Notes: generated by a model from the letters alone, not told the origin. 64,000 bases of DNA from Pseudomonadota bacterium (GCA_039028155.1 JBCCIS010000020.1:16021-80020); one strand, 5' to 3'. Positions 41,488-51,496 are shown, numbered from the stretch's first letter. Numbers and translations are program-made.

Positions 41488-43238
41488 GCGATACCAAGCT
41501 GACGGTCATGATCGTCGGGGGTTACGGCACGTTCGGCGGCCGGCTGTCGCGGCTTGTGGCCGTCGAGCCCGGGGTCAGGCTGCTGATCGCCGGCCGCAAC
41601 ATCGCCAAGGCGCGCGCCTTCTGCGACACCCATTTGACGGGCGCCGATGCGGAGCCTGTGGTTTTCGACCGCGATGGCGACATTATCGGCGCGCTCGGCG
41701 CCCTTGACCCCGATCTCGTGGTCGATGCGTCCGGCCCGTTCCAGGACTACCCCGGCGACGTCTATAAGCTCGTCCGCGCCTGCATCGGCGGCGGCGTCAA
41801 CTATATCGACCTGGCGGATGCTTCGGCCTTTGTCCTGGGCATCGGCCAGTTCAACGACGTGGCACGCGAACACGGCTGTTTTGCGCTGACCGGCGCCAGT
41901 TCCTATCCGACGCTGTCGGCGGCGGTCATGCGTCACCTGACCGAGCCGATGCCGCGGGTCGAGACGATCACCGCCGGCATCGCGCCGTCCCCCCATGCGA
42001 CGCTCGGCAAGAACGTCGTCATTGCCGGTATCTCCTATGCGGGCAAGCCGATCGAGCTCGTTTATCGCGGCCAGCCCGTGACCGGCTATGCGCTCGCCGA
42101 AACCCGCCGCTCGACCATCGCGCCGCCGGGTGTGCTGCCGCTGAAGAACCGGCTGTTCTCGCTGGTCGACGTGCCCGACAACCAGCTCATGCTGTTGCAG
42201 TGGCATGGCCTCAAGGCGATCTGGTTCGGCTTTTCGCCGGGCCCCGATCTGCCACAGCGCGGCTTCAACATCGCCGCCAACCTCGTGCGCTTTCGTCTTT
42301 TGCCATCGCTCAAACTGTTCGCGCCGATCATCGCGCGCTTGGCGTCGTGGCTGCGCTGGGGCGAGGACCGCAGCGGCATGTTCGTCGCTATCGCCGGGCG
42401 CGGCGAAGACGGCACGCGCACCGAGCGCACCTGGCACCTGATCGCCGAAGACGATCACGGCCCCTTCATCCCGGCCATGGCGGTCGCCGCGGTCGTGCGC
42501 CGCTGCCTTGCCGGAAGGATACCTGAACCGGGCGCCCGTCCCGCGATCGACGATGTCGACTTGGCGGATTACGAAGCGCTCTTCGAACGGTTCTCCATGC
42601 GCTGGGGCGTGCGCGACGAGGGCCCCTCGACCGCCCAGCAGCCGCTCTATCGCCGCCTCCTGGGCAGCGCCTGGGACGATCTGCCAGCGCCGATCCGCGG
42701 GATGCACGATCTCGACGGCACCATGGTCGCGGAGGGCAGGGCACGCGTCACGCGCGGCACGGGGTTTCTCGCGCGTCTGGCCGGGCGCGTGATCGGCTTC
42801 CCCGATGCCGGCGACGACATGCCAGTCAAGGTGACGTTCGCCGGCGAAGACGGCCAGGAGACCTGGCGCCGCGACTTCGCCGGCCAGACGTTCGAAAGCG
42901 TGCAGTCACAAGGGCGCGGCCGCTCGGCTTACCTGGTCAACGAACGGTTTGGCGCCATAACCGTCGGTCTGGGTTTGGCGGTCGCCGACGGCCGCCTCCG
43001 CATCGTCGTGCGCCGCTGGTCGCTGTTCGGTATCGCCATGCCGATGATGCTGGCGCCGCGCTCGGACGCCTACGAGTCGGTCGAGGAAGGCCGCTTCAAC
43101 TTCCATGTCGATGTTTCCCTGCCGCTCGCCGGTCACATCGCCGGTTACCACGGCTGGCTCGAGCCGCGCCCGCTGACAACCGCTGAAGAGGCCGAGATCG
43201 CGCGCGGCAAGACCGCCTTCGCCCAGGCGACGTCCTAG
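41484..43238 (+). CDS. Saccharopine dehydrogenase-like protein with C-terminal DUF4166-like domain
   Basis: 584 residues, ATGA overlap with the DCC gene. N-terminal Rossmann fold (VMIVGGYGTFGGRLSRLV) and saccharopine-dehydrogenase-type body (LVVDASGPFQDY, GGGVNYIDLADASAFV). From about residue 400 a second, beta-rich domain (PLYRRLLGSAWDDLPAPIRG, then SAYLVNERFG) resembles DUF4166. Likely an NAD(P)-dependent oxidoreductase of unknown substrate, possibly lipid-linked. Confidence 0.8.
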   Translation: MSDTKLTVMIVGGYGTFGGRLSRLVAVEPGVRLLIAGRNIAKARAFCDTHLTGADAEPVVFDRDGDIIGALGALDPDLVVDASGPFQDYPGDVYKLVRACIGGGVNYIDLADASAFVLGIGQFNDVAREHGCFALTGASSYPTLSAAVMRHLTEPMPRVETITAGIAPSPHATLGKNVVIAGISYAGKPIELVYRGQPVTGYALAETRRSTIAPPGVLPLKNRLFSLVDVPDNQLMLLQWHGLKAIWFGFSPGPDLPQRGFNIAANLVRFRLLPSLKLFAPIIARLASWLRWGEDRSGMFVAIAGRGEDGTRTERTWHLIAEDDHGPFIPAMAVAAVVRRCLAGRIPEPGARPAIDDVDLADYEALFERFSMRWGVRDEGPSTAQQPLYRRLLGSAWDDLPAPIRGMHDLDGTMVAEGRARVTRGTGFLARLAGRVIGFPDAGDDMPVKVTFAGEDGQETWRRDFAGQTFESVQSQGRGRSAYLVNERFGAITVGLGLAVADGRLRIVVRRWSLFGIAMPMMLAPRSDAYESVEEGRFNFHVDVSLPLAGHIAGYHGWLEPRPLTTAEEAEIARGKTAFAQATS

Positions 43239-43332
43239 AGCAGATGAATCTGCTCTACTCATACAAATGGAGCGGGTTCACGTGGCTAAGTGGAACCGTC
43301 AACCGGTTCCACTTAGCCACGATCCGCTCTAG
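43236..43332. terminator. Palindrome cluster between convergent genes (REP-like, bidirectional terminator)
   Basis: TAGAGCAGAT and ATCTGCTCTA (43236-43257) form one stem; CGTGGCTAAGTGGAACCG (43281-43298) pairs over 18 bp with 43304-43321 around TCAAC, inside an outer AGCGG...CCGCT pairing. The outer end ATCCGCTCTAG matches that of the hairpin at 31833-31867. Confidence 0.7.
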
Positions 43333-44552
43333 CCGACTGCGCTGACGAACCACAGCCAGCCGGCGCCGGCCAGCAGGGTCGCGAGCGTGATCGGCACGCC
43401 GGTCCGCGCGAAAGCCCGGAATGAGATCGTCATGCCGCGTCGTGCCGCCGCGTCGACCACGATGATGCTGGCCAGGCTGCCGACGACGACCAGGTTGCTC
43501 GACAAGCCGCTGGCAATCGCCATGACCGGGCCCAGGCTGGCGTCCTCGGCGAACGGCAGCAGCAGCATGATGCTGGGCACGTTCGACACGATGTCGCTCA
43601 GCACCGCCGTCACGACGAAGATGATGGCGGGGTCCGTCAGGTCAATGCCGGCTGACCGCATATCGGTGATCCAGGCCTGCGGCAGACCGGTCAGCTGCAG
43701 CGCGCCGTTGACGACAAAGAGGCCGATAAACAGGACCAGAAGCTGCCAGTCGATCCGGTGCAGCATCTTGTGTGAAGCGAAGTGCGCGTTGGCCAGCAAG
43801 ATGGCGCCCGCGGCCAGCGCGATCAGATCGCGCGGCCAGTCGGTGATGATGAAGAGCCCGACCACGATGGCGGTGATCACCGTGCCCTTTATGGCTTCGC
43901 CTTTTCGGAAGTGACGGTGCTTCAGGGGCTTCGCCTTGACGTGGTCCGGCAGATCCCAGTCGTGTTTGAACTGCCAGTCGATCACCGCCCACACGATGAC
44001 CATGGAGACAAGCGCTGGCACGGCCGTGTAGCCCATGAAGGCGGTGAACGAGAGATCGAAATGCTCACCGATCAGCATGTTCTGTGGGCTACCGATGATG
44101 GTTGCGATCGAACCGACATTGGTGCCGCAGGCAAGCGCCAGCAGAAACGGGACAGGGTTCAGCTTGCGGTCGATGCAGTAGCCCAGCAGGACCGGCGCCA
44201 GCGCCACGGCGACGACATCGTTCGTCAACAGCGCCGACATGACGCCTGCCAGGCCGACAACCACCGCCAGAAAGGCGCGCGGCCCCAGAGTTAGCGCGCC
44301 GATGCGATCGGCGAGCGCCGAGTATAGACCCGACAGATCGAAGTTCGCCGAGACGATCATCAGGCCGAACAACAGGCCGATGGTCGAGAAGTTGATCGAC
44401 GCGCCAGCCTGCTCGCGGGTCATGACGCCGGTGGCCAGAAGCGCGATTGCGCCGATCAGCGCGATCGCCGAACGGTCTACCTTCAACCCCGGCAGGCTGC
44501 CGAAGATCATGCCGACATAAACGACGACAAAGACGACGATGATGATGGTCAT
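43329..44552 (-). CDS. SLC13/ArsB/NhaD-type ion transporter
   Basis: 407 residues, eleven or twelve spans. Two re-entrant signature loops: SALLTNDVVAVALAP and TNVGSIATIIGSPQN in the first half, and SDIVSNVPSIMLLLPF with SSNLVVVGSLASIIV in the second, the arrangement of the IT superfamily (ArsB, NhaD, CitT). Substrate not determined; an anion exporter or Na+/H+-type role is possible. Confidence 0.85.
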   Translation of the reverse strand: MTIIIVVFVVVYVGMIFGSLPGLKVDRSAIALIGAIALLATGVMTREQAGASINFSTIGLLFGLMIVSANFDLSGLYSALADRIGALTLGPRAFLAVVVGLAGVMSALLTNDVVAVALAPVLLGYCIDRKLNPVPFLLALACGTNVGSIATIIGSPQNMLIGEHFDLSFTAFMGYTAVPALVSMVIVWAVIDWQFKHDWDLPDHVKAKPLKHRHFRKGEAIKGTVITAIVVGLFIITDWPRDLIALAAGAILLANAHFASHKMLHRIDWQLLVLFIGLFVVNGALQLTGLPQAWITDMRSAGIDLTDPAIIFVVTAVLSDIVSNVPSIMLLLPFAEDASLGPVMAIASGLSSNLVVVGSLASIIVVDAAARRGMTISFRAFARTGVPITLATLLAGAGWLWFVSAVG

Positions 44553-44582
44553 GGTGTTTTCTTTGCGCGCTGTCGCGCGCGG

Positions 44583-44660
44583 CCCCTCACCCCCGCCCTC
44601 TCCCTCAAGGGGAGAGGGGGCTTCGCGTTTCCCTCTCCCCGGCGAGGGAGAGGGATGTGG
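44583..44660. repeat. C/T-G/A hairpin repeat
   Basis: Two near-identical stems, CCCTCTCC...GGGGAGAGGG and CCCTCTCCCC...GAGGGAGAGGG, follow each other in the gap 44553-44823. This kind of CTCTCCC/GGGAGAG repeat is widespread in intergenic DNA of high-GC alphaproteobacteria. The rest of the gap shows no gene. Confidence 0.6.
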
Positions 44661-44823
44661 AGGCTTGGGTGCGGCAGCGTCACGGAGTCCGATCGACCCA
44701 CATCGAACGATGTGGGTCGTGAATCGGCCTCCGATTTGTAGATAAGAGCGAGGTCAAGGATTGGCCTAGCTCGGGCCGAAGCTGGGTGAGGGGGGCTGCG
44801 CCGACATTCGAACCGCACCGCCC

Positions 44824-45672
44824 TCACACCTTGCCGTCTTTTTCGGCGACCTCGGCTGCGTGATACTGCTTCTTGATCGCGTCCAGGTCGACGCTTGGCG
44901 CCGGAATCTTCGGATCCATCGCATCAAGCGTCTTCACGATGATCTCCGAGACCGCCAGATTGCGGAACCACTTGTGGTTGGCGGGAATGACGTACCAGGG
45001 CGCGTGCTCGGTGCTGCACTTGCTCAAGGCTTCTTCGTACGCCGTCTGATAGTCCGTCCAATAGCTGCGTTCCCTATAGTCGGCGTCGCTGATCTTCCAG
45101 TTGCGCGCGGGGTCGTCGATACGTTGTTTGAAGCGGCGCAGCTGCTCGTCCTCGCTGATGTGCAGGAAGAACTTGACGACATGGGTGCCGTTGTCGACCA
45201 GCAGCTGCTCGAAGTCGTTGATCAGATCGTAGCGTTTTGACCATACCGATTTCGGCACGAGGTCATGGACGCGCACCACCAGCACGTCCTCATAGTGCGA
45301 GCGGTTGAAGATCGCGACCTCGCCCTTGGCCGGTGCCGCCTTGTGGATGCGCCACAGGAAGTCATGGGCCAGTTCTTGAGCGCTCGGCTGTTTGAAGCCA
45401 TAGGCGCGGCAGCCTTGCGGGTTCATCGCGCTCAGCACGTGATTGACGGTGCCGTCCTTGCCCGCGGCGTCCAGCGCCTGCAGGCAGATCAGCAGCGAGC
45501 GTTTTTCCTCGGCATAGAGACGGAACTGGAGATCACGCAGCTTGTCGCGATAGGCCTCGATCTCCGGCGTCGCCTCTTCGTGTGACTCGTGGCTGTCCTT
45601 GTAGCCGGCGTCGATCTTGCCGAGATCGACCTTGCTGCCCGGCTTGACGATGAACTGTTTGGCGTAGTCCAT
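44824..45672 (-). CDS. ppk2: Polyphosphate kinase 2
   Basis: 282 residues. PPK2 signature: Walker A LQALDAAGKDGT near residues 65-75, then GCRAYGFKQPSAQELAHDFLWR, GEVAIFNRSHYEDVLVVRV (Walker B region) and the lid RIDDPARNWKISDADYRER. This is the short class that uses polyphosphate to phosphorylate ADP, AMP or GDP. Ends 12 bases from the proton-pump gene on the same strand, so a joint transcript is likely. Confidence 0.92.
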   Translation of the reverse strand: MDYAKQFIVKPGSKVDLGKIDAGYKDSHESHEEATPEIEAYRDKLRDLQFRLYAEEKRSLLICLQALDAAGKDGTVNHVLSAMNPQGCRAYGFKQPSAQELAHDFLWRIHKAAPAKGEVAIFNRSHYEDVLVVRVHDLVPKSVWSKRYDLINDFEQLLVDNGTHVVKFFLHISEDEQLRRFKQRIDDPARNWKISDADYRERSYWTDYQTAYEEALSKCSTEHAPWYVIPANHKWFRNLAVSEIIVKTLDAMDPKIPAPSVDLDAIKKQYHAAEVAEKDGKV

Positions 45673-45684
45673 GGTTGTCTCCGG

Positions 45685-48222
45685 TCAGGGTTGCGCGTTC
45701 GGGTGAAGCGGCTGGCTGACTGTCTCCAGATGTTTGCTGCGGTGGCGCGCCCGGTTCTCAAGCAGCCGGTAGAGGCCGAGCTTTGCGACGTCCAGGATGA
45801 ACATCCAGACGATGACATAGGCCCAGACCAGCGCGATCACCGTCCACGGCAGGGCCGGCATCAACCAACCGAAACCGCACATCAAGACGGCGAAGACCTG
45901 GGTGCCGAAGATGGCGCCGAACAGCGTCATGCTGGGCAAAGGTGGCGACAGGAAGAATCCCTTGGTGCGCGTCACGAACAGCATCAGGTGCCCGCCCGCG
46001 ACCAACTGAAGAAACACGGCCGTCTGCAGATGCGCCTGATCCATCGGTATCCACGCCTGCAGATCGGCGTCGTTCATCCACGCCATGCCGATCAGCAGCA
46101 GGCCGAAACTCTGGGCGACGGCAAGGATGCCCATGACCGATGAACACAGGAGGACGCGGCGTATCTCCCAGCGCACCGGTTTCTTGTCGATGCGCGTGTT
46201 GTCATACGCGATTGTCATGATCGGGATGTCGTCAAGCAGCGCCAGCGCGATGATCATGACGGCGGTCAGCGGGCGGAAGTCGAAGAAGATCGTCGCCAGC
46301 ACGACCACGAACATGATGTCGATGGTCATGGCGATCCGATAGATCGTGTAGCTCATGATGCGCTCAAAGATCTGCCGCGCTTCCTCGATCGCCGTGATGA
46401 TGACGGAGAGACCCGGTGCGGTCAGGATCAGCGCCGCCGCCGCGCGAGCTGCGTCGGTCGCGCCACTGACCGCGATGCCGCAATCGGCCTGTTTCAACGC
46501 CGGCGCGTCGTTCACGCCGTCACCGGTCATCGCGACGATATGGCCGCGGCGCTGTAGTGCCTTGACGATGCCGTACTTGTGCTCGGGGAAGACGCGCGCG
46601 AACCCCTCGGCTTTCTCGATCGCTTCGGCCGTCTGGTCCGACACGTGGTCGGGGTCGCTGCCTTCCTTGAACAGATCGTTGGCGGCCTGGATGTGTGTTC
46701 CCATGCCCAACTGCCCGGCGATCTCGCTGGCGATGGCGACATCGTCGCCGGTTACCATCTTGACCTCCAGGCCGTGCTCTTGCGCTTGACGGATCGTTTC
46801 CTTCGAATCATCGCGCGGCGGGTCAAAGAGCGGCAGGATGCCCAGGAACGTCCAGGTCGAACCGCCGTCCTTCGACGATGCCACGCCCAAGGCGCGATAG
46901 CCCTTTGCTGCCATGGCGTCGACCGCGTGCTGAGCTTTCTCCTCGGTCGCCTTGTCCAGTTTCGCCATGGCGGTGATTACCTGAGGCGCGCCCTTGGTGA
47001 CCATTTCCTTGTTGCCTCCGGCATCGGTCACCGTCGCCTGCGTTCTCTTGTGCACGGGATCGAACGGTGTGAAGTCGGTCTGGGTGTAGCCGGACAAGGT
47101 CGACGGGTCCTTGACGCCGGCGATAACCGCTAGGTCGATGGCGTCGTCATTCTCCTTCTTCGACGCCAAGGCGCCGGCCAGGACGCAGGCCTCCGGCGTC
47201 GCATCGCCGAACACCACAGGGTCGCCCAGGGTCAGCTGGTTCTTGGTCAGCGTTCCCGTCTTGTCGGAACACAGGATGTCGACACCGGCCATCTCCTCGA
47301 TGCCTTCCAGGCGCGAGACGATAGCTTTCCTTTTCGACAGCGCCAGCGCGCCCAGCGCCATGGTGACCGACAGCACGGCCGGCATGGCGACGGGGATCGA
47401 GGCGATGACCAGGATAAGCACGAACTGCAGGATCTTGACCGCATCGCTCCAGTGCCAGGCGTCCTGCACTACGATGTCGCGGTAGAGTTCGAAGCCGATC
47501 AAGAGGATGCTCAGTCCGATCGCCATGACGATCAGAAAGTCGCCGATGCGCATCACCGCCTGTTGCGAATGCGACTTGGCGCCCGCGCCGGCGACCAGCT
47601 TGGCTGTGCGGCCGAAGAACGTGTTGGACCCGGTGCCCGTCACGACGGCGATCATTTCGCCCTGTTTGGCGATGCTGCCGGAATAGGCGCTCTCGCCGAC
47701 CTTTTTGTTGACCGGCAGGGACTCGCCGGTCAGTGCCGACTGGTCGATGCTGATATAGTCGCCGTCGACCAGCGCGACATCGGCGGGCACGATCTCGCCC
47801 AGGCGCAGGCGCACCACGTCGCCGGGCACCAGATCCGCCGCGTCGATGGTCGACCACGCGCCGTCGCGCTCGACATGGGCTTTCGGCGCCAGGCCCTTCT
47901 TCAGCGCGGCAAGCGCGTTGGCCGCCTTGCGTTCCTGCCAGAACCCGATGCCGGCGTTATAGATCAGCAGCACCATGATGATGGCGAAGTCGATCCAGTG
48001 CTGCACCACAAGTGAGAGCAGGGCGGCGACCTCGATCATCCAGGGGATGGGTCCCCAGAAGTAGCCAAGCAGCTTCTTCAAGAGACTCTCTTCCTTGGCG
48101 GTGATCGCGTTGGGGCCGTATTGGGCGAGCCGCTTCTGCGCCTCGTCGCTGGTCAGGCCCTTCTTCGACGCCGCCCACTGTTTAAGCGCGTCTTCCGTCG
48201 CCTTTGACGTCTTCTCCGCCAT
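45685..48222 (-). CDS. P3A-type plasma-membrane H+-ATPase
   Basis: 845 residues from ATG 48222 (AGGGG before). N-terminal cation-ATPase domain, actuator SALTGESLPV, phosphorylation site CSDKTGTLTKNQ, hinge MTGDGVNDAPALKQADCG, DPPRDDSKETI, and the P3A-type span region with ASIPVAMPAVLSVTMALGA and RIAMTIDIMFVVVLATIFF. Ten spans. Pumps protons out at the cost of ATP. Bacterial members occur sporadically and often in acid- or stress-related contexts. Upstream of ppk2 in the same orientation. Confidence 0.93.
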   Translation of the reverse strand: MAEKTSKATEDALKQWAASKKGLTSDEAQKRLAQYGPNAITAKEESLLKKLLGYFWGPIPWMIEVAALLSLVVQHWIDFAIIMVLLIYNAGIGFWQERKAANALAALKKGLAPKAHVERDGAWSTIDAADLVPGDVVRLRLGEIVPADVALVDGDYISIDQSALTGESLPVNKKVGESAYSGSIAKQGEMIAVVTGTGSNTFFGRTAKLVAGAGAKSHSQQAVMRIGDFLIVMAIGLSILLIGFELYRDIVVQDAWHWSDAVKILQFVLILVIASIPVAMPAVLSVTMALGALALSKRKAIVSRLEGIEEMAGVDILCSDKTGTLTKNQLTLGDPVVFGDATPEACVLAGALASKKENDDAIDLAVIAGVKDPSTLSGYTQTDFTPFDPVHKRTQATVTDAGGNKEMVTKGAPQVITAMAKLDKATEEKAQHAVDAMAAKGYRALGVASSKDGGSTWTFLGILPLFDPPRDDSKETIRQAQEHGLEVKMVTGDDVAIASEIAGQLGMGTHIQAANDLFKEGSDPDHVSDQTAEAIEKAEGFARVFPEHKYGIVKALQRRGHIVAMTGDGVNDAPALKQADCGIAVSGATDAARAAAALILTAPGLSVIITAIEEARQIFERIMSYTIYRIAMTIDIMFVVVLATIFFDFRPLTAVMIIALALLDDIPIMTIAYDNTRIDKKPVRWEIRRVLLCSSVMGILAVAQSFGLLLIGMAWMNDADLQAWIPMDQAHLQTAVFLQLVAGGHLMLFVTRTKGFFLSPPLPSMTLFGAIFGTQVFAVLMCGFGWLMPALPWTVIALVWAYVIVWMFILDVAKLGLYRLLENRARHRSKHLETVSQPLHPNAQP

Positions 48223-48346
48223 GATAGCTACCCCTCGCTCCCCGCGCGGCACTGCCCCCTGGCAACCATACTACTGGCCTCTATCGATGGTTGAAACGCT
48301 GCTGTGCCGGCCTTGATTGGCCACCGGCGGTCGAGCACTATGCGGC

Positions 48347-49813
48347 GTGGTCGAATTCTTTCCCGCTTCGGGCCCTCTGGTTCTGCTTATTCTGGCCGCG
48401 ATTGCGATCGCGATAGCCATTCGCGTGATCATGTCGCGGCCGACAACTGGCGTCGGGCTGGCGTGGTTGATCCTGGTCGCCGCCGTCCCCCTCATTGGCG
48501 CGATAGTATATCTGCTGATCGGCGAGCGGCGTGTTGGCATGCGACGTGGCCGCAAGATCGCGGCGCTGCGTCTGGACTATGCCAAGCTTAGTCAGGCTGC
48601 CATCGGCGATGGCTTGACCGACATCGACTGGTCGCGTCATCCTCCGGCCGCCGAACGGCTCGACCGGCTGGGCCGCCACACCGCCGGCAGCCCCACGGTG
48701 CGCGGCAGCCAGTTCAAGCTCTACGCCAACACCGAAGAGATCCTGCAGACGATCGCGCGCGATATCGACGACGCGGCGACCAGCGTCCTGCTCGAGTTCT
48801 ACATTTGGCAGGAAGGTGGCGCGGCCGACCTGGTCTTTGACGCGCTGCTGCGCGCGGCCAAGCGCGGCGTCGTCTGCCGTGTCCTCGTTGACTCGATCGG
48901 CGGCCGACCCTGGCTGTCAGGTGTGCAACCGGCGCAACTGCGCGAGGCCGGTATCGACGTCCTGCCCGCCCTGCCGGTCGGTCCGCTGCGCGCGTTTTTC
49001 AGCCGCACCGATCTTCGTCTTCATCGCAAGATCGTCGTTGTCGACGGCCGCGTGGCGTGGACCGGCAGCATGAACCTGGTCGATCCGCGCCTTTTCAAGC
49101 AGGACGAGGGCGTCGGCCAATGGGTTGACGCCATGGTGCGGCTCGATGGCGCGGCGGCTCCGTTGCTGGGCGCGACCATGATCGGCGACTGGGCGTTGGA
49201 AAGCAGCGAGTCGATCTATGAGATCATCGAGCACGCGCAGCTCAAGCTCGTCGAGCCGAACGGGCCGACCGATGTTCAGGTCGTCGCGTCCGGCCCGGTT
49301 GAATCCAAAGACGGTCTGTTGCAAATGTTGCTGGCGCTCATCAACGCGGCGCACCACCGCCTGGTCTTGACGACGCCCTACCTGATCCCCGACCCGCCGA
49401 TGCTGTTGGCGCTGCGCGGTGCCGCCGGCCGCGGCGTCAAGGTCACCTTGATCGTGCCCGAAGTCGTCGACTCCTTCTGGGCGCGCCACGCCAGCCGGTC
49501 CTATTACGACGACCTGCTCGAGATGGGTGTCGAGATCCGCCTGTTCCGCGACGGTCTGTTGCACACGAAGTCGATCATGGCCGACGGCACGATGTCGATG
49601 TTCGGCACCGCCAACTTCGACTACCGCAGCCTGTGGCTGAACTATGAGGTCGCGCTCTTCATCTATGGCGCGGAGTTTGCCGAACAGCTTGGCGCTCTGC
49701 AGGAGAGTTACATCGCCGCATCGGACAAACTCGATCAGGTGGAATGGGCCAAGCGGTCCGTCGGACAACAGCTCGTTGAGAACACGCTCAGGCTGGCAAG
49801 TCCGCTGCTGTGA
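48347..49813 (+). CDS. Cardiolipin synthase-type phospholipase D
   Basis: 488 residues from GTG 48347 (a CACTATGCG box just before); the frame is open upstream to 48317. Two N-terminal spans (LVLLILAAIAIAIAIRV, LAWLILVAAVPLIGAIVYLL), then two HKD motifs: HRKIVVVDGRVAWTGSMN and HTKSIMADGTMSMFGTANFD. Joins two phosphatidylglycerol molecules. The 3' end overlaps the convergent EEP gene by 26 bases. Confidence 0.9.
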   Translation: MVEFFPASGPLVLLILAAIAIAIAIRVIMSRPTTGVGLAWLILVAAVPLIGAIVYLLIGERRVGMRRGRKIAALRLDYAKLSQAAIGDGLTDIDWSRHPPAAERLDRLGRHTAGSPTVRGSQFKLYANTEEILQTIARDIDDAATSVLLEFYIWQEGGAADLVFDALLRAAKRGVVCRVLVDSIGGRPWLSGVQPAQLREAGIDVLPALPVGPLRAFFSRTDLRLHRKIVVVDGRVAWTGSMNLVDPRLFKQDEGVGQWVDAMVRLDGAAAPLLGATMIGDWALESSESIYEIIEHAQLKLVEPNGPTDVQVVASGPVESKDGLLQMLLALINAAHHRLVLTTPYLIPDPPMLLALRGAAGRGVKVTLIVPEVVDSFWARHASRSYYDDLLEMGVEIRLFRDGLLHTKSIMADGTMSMFGTANFDYRSLWLNYEVALFIYGAEFAEQLGALQESYIAASDKLDQVEWAKRSVGQQLVENTLRLASPLL

Positions 49814-50543
49814 CCTCGGCCGGCTGAGACACAAGCTCGACATCGGCGACAAGCGGAAGGTGATCGGAAACGTTGCTGACCGCATCGGTGTCGATCACCC
49901 GGGCCTCGCGCACCTTCCAATGGGCGGAAAGATAGATCCTGTCCAGCGGCAGCACCGGACGCCAGGACGGGTAGGTTGGCGCCGCGACGCAGGTCGAGAA
50001 ATGTTCGCCCAGGAGCCTGGACGCCCGTGTCGATTCACGCACCATGTTGAAGTCGCCCAGGATCACCGTGGGCGGGGATCCGTTGGTCTCGGGCGCAAAG
50101 ACATCCAGCAGCCGGCGCGCCTGCATTTCACGCTCCGGCGGTGTCAGACCGAAATGGGTGACGACGGCGCAGACCTGCCGCGTCTTGTCACCGATCTCGC
50201 CGGCGACCGCGGCGCGGGGCGGGTGGCCCAGTACCTTCAGGTCGACCCATCGCCGGCTTGTCACCGGGAAGCGCGTCAAGAGCGCGTTGCCGAACTGCGA
50301 GCGCAGGGGATCGCGCGACAGGCCCTCGACCACGTGATAGCCGGTCTTCTCCCGCAAAAAGGCGAACTGATCGACCTTTGAATGGTGTGACCGGTGCCAG
50401 CCGACTTCCTGCAGACCGATGATGTCCGGTGCGATCGTCTCGATCACCGACACCACGCGGTCCATATCCATGCGCTCGTCGCTGCCGATGCCTGAATGAA
50501 TGTTCCAAGTCGCTAGGCGCAGGCCGTCGGGAAGAGGCGTCAT
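49788..50543 (-). CDS. Endonuclease/exonuclease/phosphatase-family hydrolase
   Basis: 251 residues from ATG 50543. EEP active-site motifs in order: LATWNIHSGIG, IIGLQEVGWHR, ILGDFNMV, and VSDHLPLVADVEL with the catalytic His. Substrate (lipid phosphate, nucleic acid or other) is unknown. EEP genes are often next to cardiolipin synthase genes, here convergent. Confidence 0.88.
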   Translation of the reverse strand: MTPLPDGLRLATWNIHSGIGSDERMDMDRVVSVIETIAPDIIGLQEVGWHRSHHSKVDQFAFLREKTGYHVVEGLSRDPLRSQFGNALLTRFPVTSRRWVDLKVLGHPPRAAVAGEIGDKTRQVCAVVTHFGLTPPEREMQARRLLDVFAPETNGSPPTVILGDFNMVRESTRASRLLGEHFSTCVAAPTYPSWRPVLPLDRIYLSAHWKVREARVIDTDAVSNVSDHLPLVADVELVSQPAEVTAADLPA

Positions 50544-50727
50544 GCTGTCAATCGCGGATGCCGTGTTTGCGGGTAGATCCAAGGGTTGGCCGCCTGCCTG
50601 CCATCATCACATGTGCCAGACGAAGACCATCACCACGGTTGCTCAGGTGGCGGCAACAGGCGTTAGCCTGACGCCCGATCATCGCCGATTGATGCGGCGG
50701 TTTCCAGCGCCAAGGCCGGCCGCGGCG

Positions 50728-51492
50728 TTATTCGGCCGCGCGGACCTTGTCGGTGGCCGTGGCGCCGAGCGCGCCGGGGACCCGGCCCTCCAGGCCAAGG
50801 TGCTTCCGCGCCGTATGGACCAGTGCCTGGTTGCTGGTGATGACCGGCTTTTGCAAGCGGGCCTCCAAGGCGTCGATCGCCTCCACCGCGCGCATATCGG
50901 TGCACGACAGGACGATGGCTTCGGCACCCGCGCTGTCGGCGCGGCAGGCAAGCGTCAACACGTCATCGGGCGTCAGCGCGCTTTGACCATAGTTGCCGAG
51001 ATCCTCACCGACATAGGCATCGCTCACCACCTCGATGCCGCACGCGCCCAGAAAGGCGGCGGCTTCGGCGTTAAGCTGTTCGGTATAGGGCGAGCAGAAG
51101 CCGACCTTCGTGACGCCAAGATCTCGCGCCGCCTCGACGACGGCGCTGGCCGCCGTCGTCGCCGGCACCCCGGCGCGCGCCTCGATCCGTTCGACAAAGG
51201 CCCGGTCATAGGCCGGCCCGTGCGACAGGGTCGCCGATGTGCAGCCATAGACGATCATGTCGGCGAGCGCGGCTTTGAGACCGTCGACGACCTCGTCCAG
51301 CGTGGCATCGGCGAACTTCCGCATCTGTTCGGAGTCGGGAACCTCATCGATGTCGTAACCGCCGGCGCGCGCGAAATGCAGTGACACACCATCGGGCCGC
51401 AGCATGACCATGTCCGGCTCCAGATTGGTGTTGGATACCGGCACAACGACACCCAGGCGGGCGACACCACGGCTGCTGTTCGATGCTATCAT
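50728..51492 (-). CDS. Asp/Glu racemase-superfamily enzyme (maleate isomerase / arylmalonate decarboxylase type)
   Basis: 254 residues. Two catalytic Cys in matching loops: IVYGCTSATLSHG and IVLSCTDMRAVEA. VPVSNTNLEPDMVMLRPDG at the start is typical of the maleate cis-trans isomerase and arylmalonate decarboxylase branch. Four bases from the DUF1989 gene, on the same strand, so likely an operon. Confidence 0.85.
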   Translation of the reverse strand: MIASNSSRGVARLGVVVPVSNTNLEPDMVMLRPDGVSLHFARAGGYDIDEVPDSEQMRKFADATLDEVVDGLKAALADMIVYGCTSATLSHGPAYDRAFVERIEARAGVPATTAASAVVEAARDLGVTKVGFCSPYTEQLNAEAAAFLGACGIEVVSDAYVGEDLGNYGQSALTPDDVLTLACRADSAGAEAIVLSCTDMRAVEAIDALEARLQKPVITSNQALVHTARKHLGLEGRVPGALGATATDKVRAAE

Positions 51493-51496
51493 TCAG

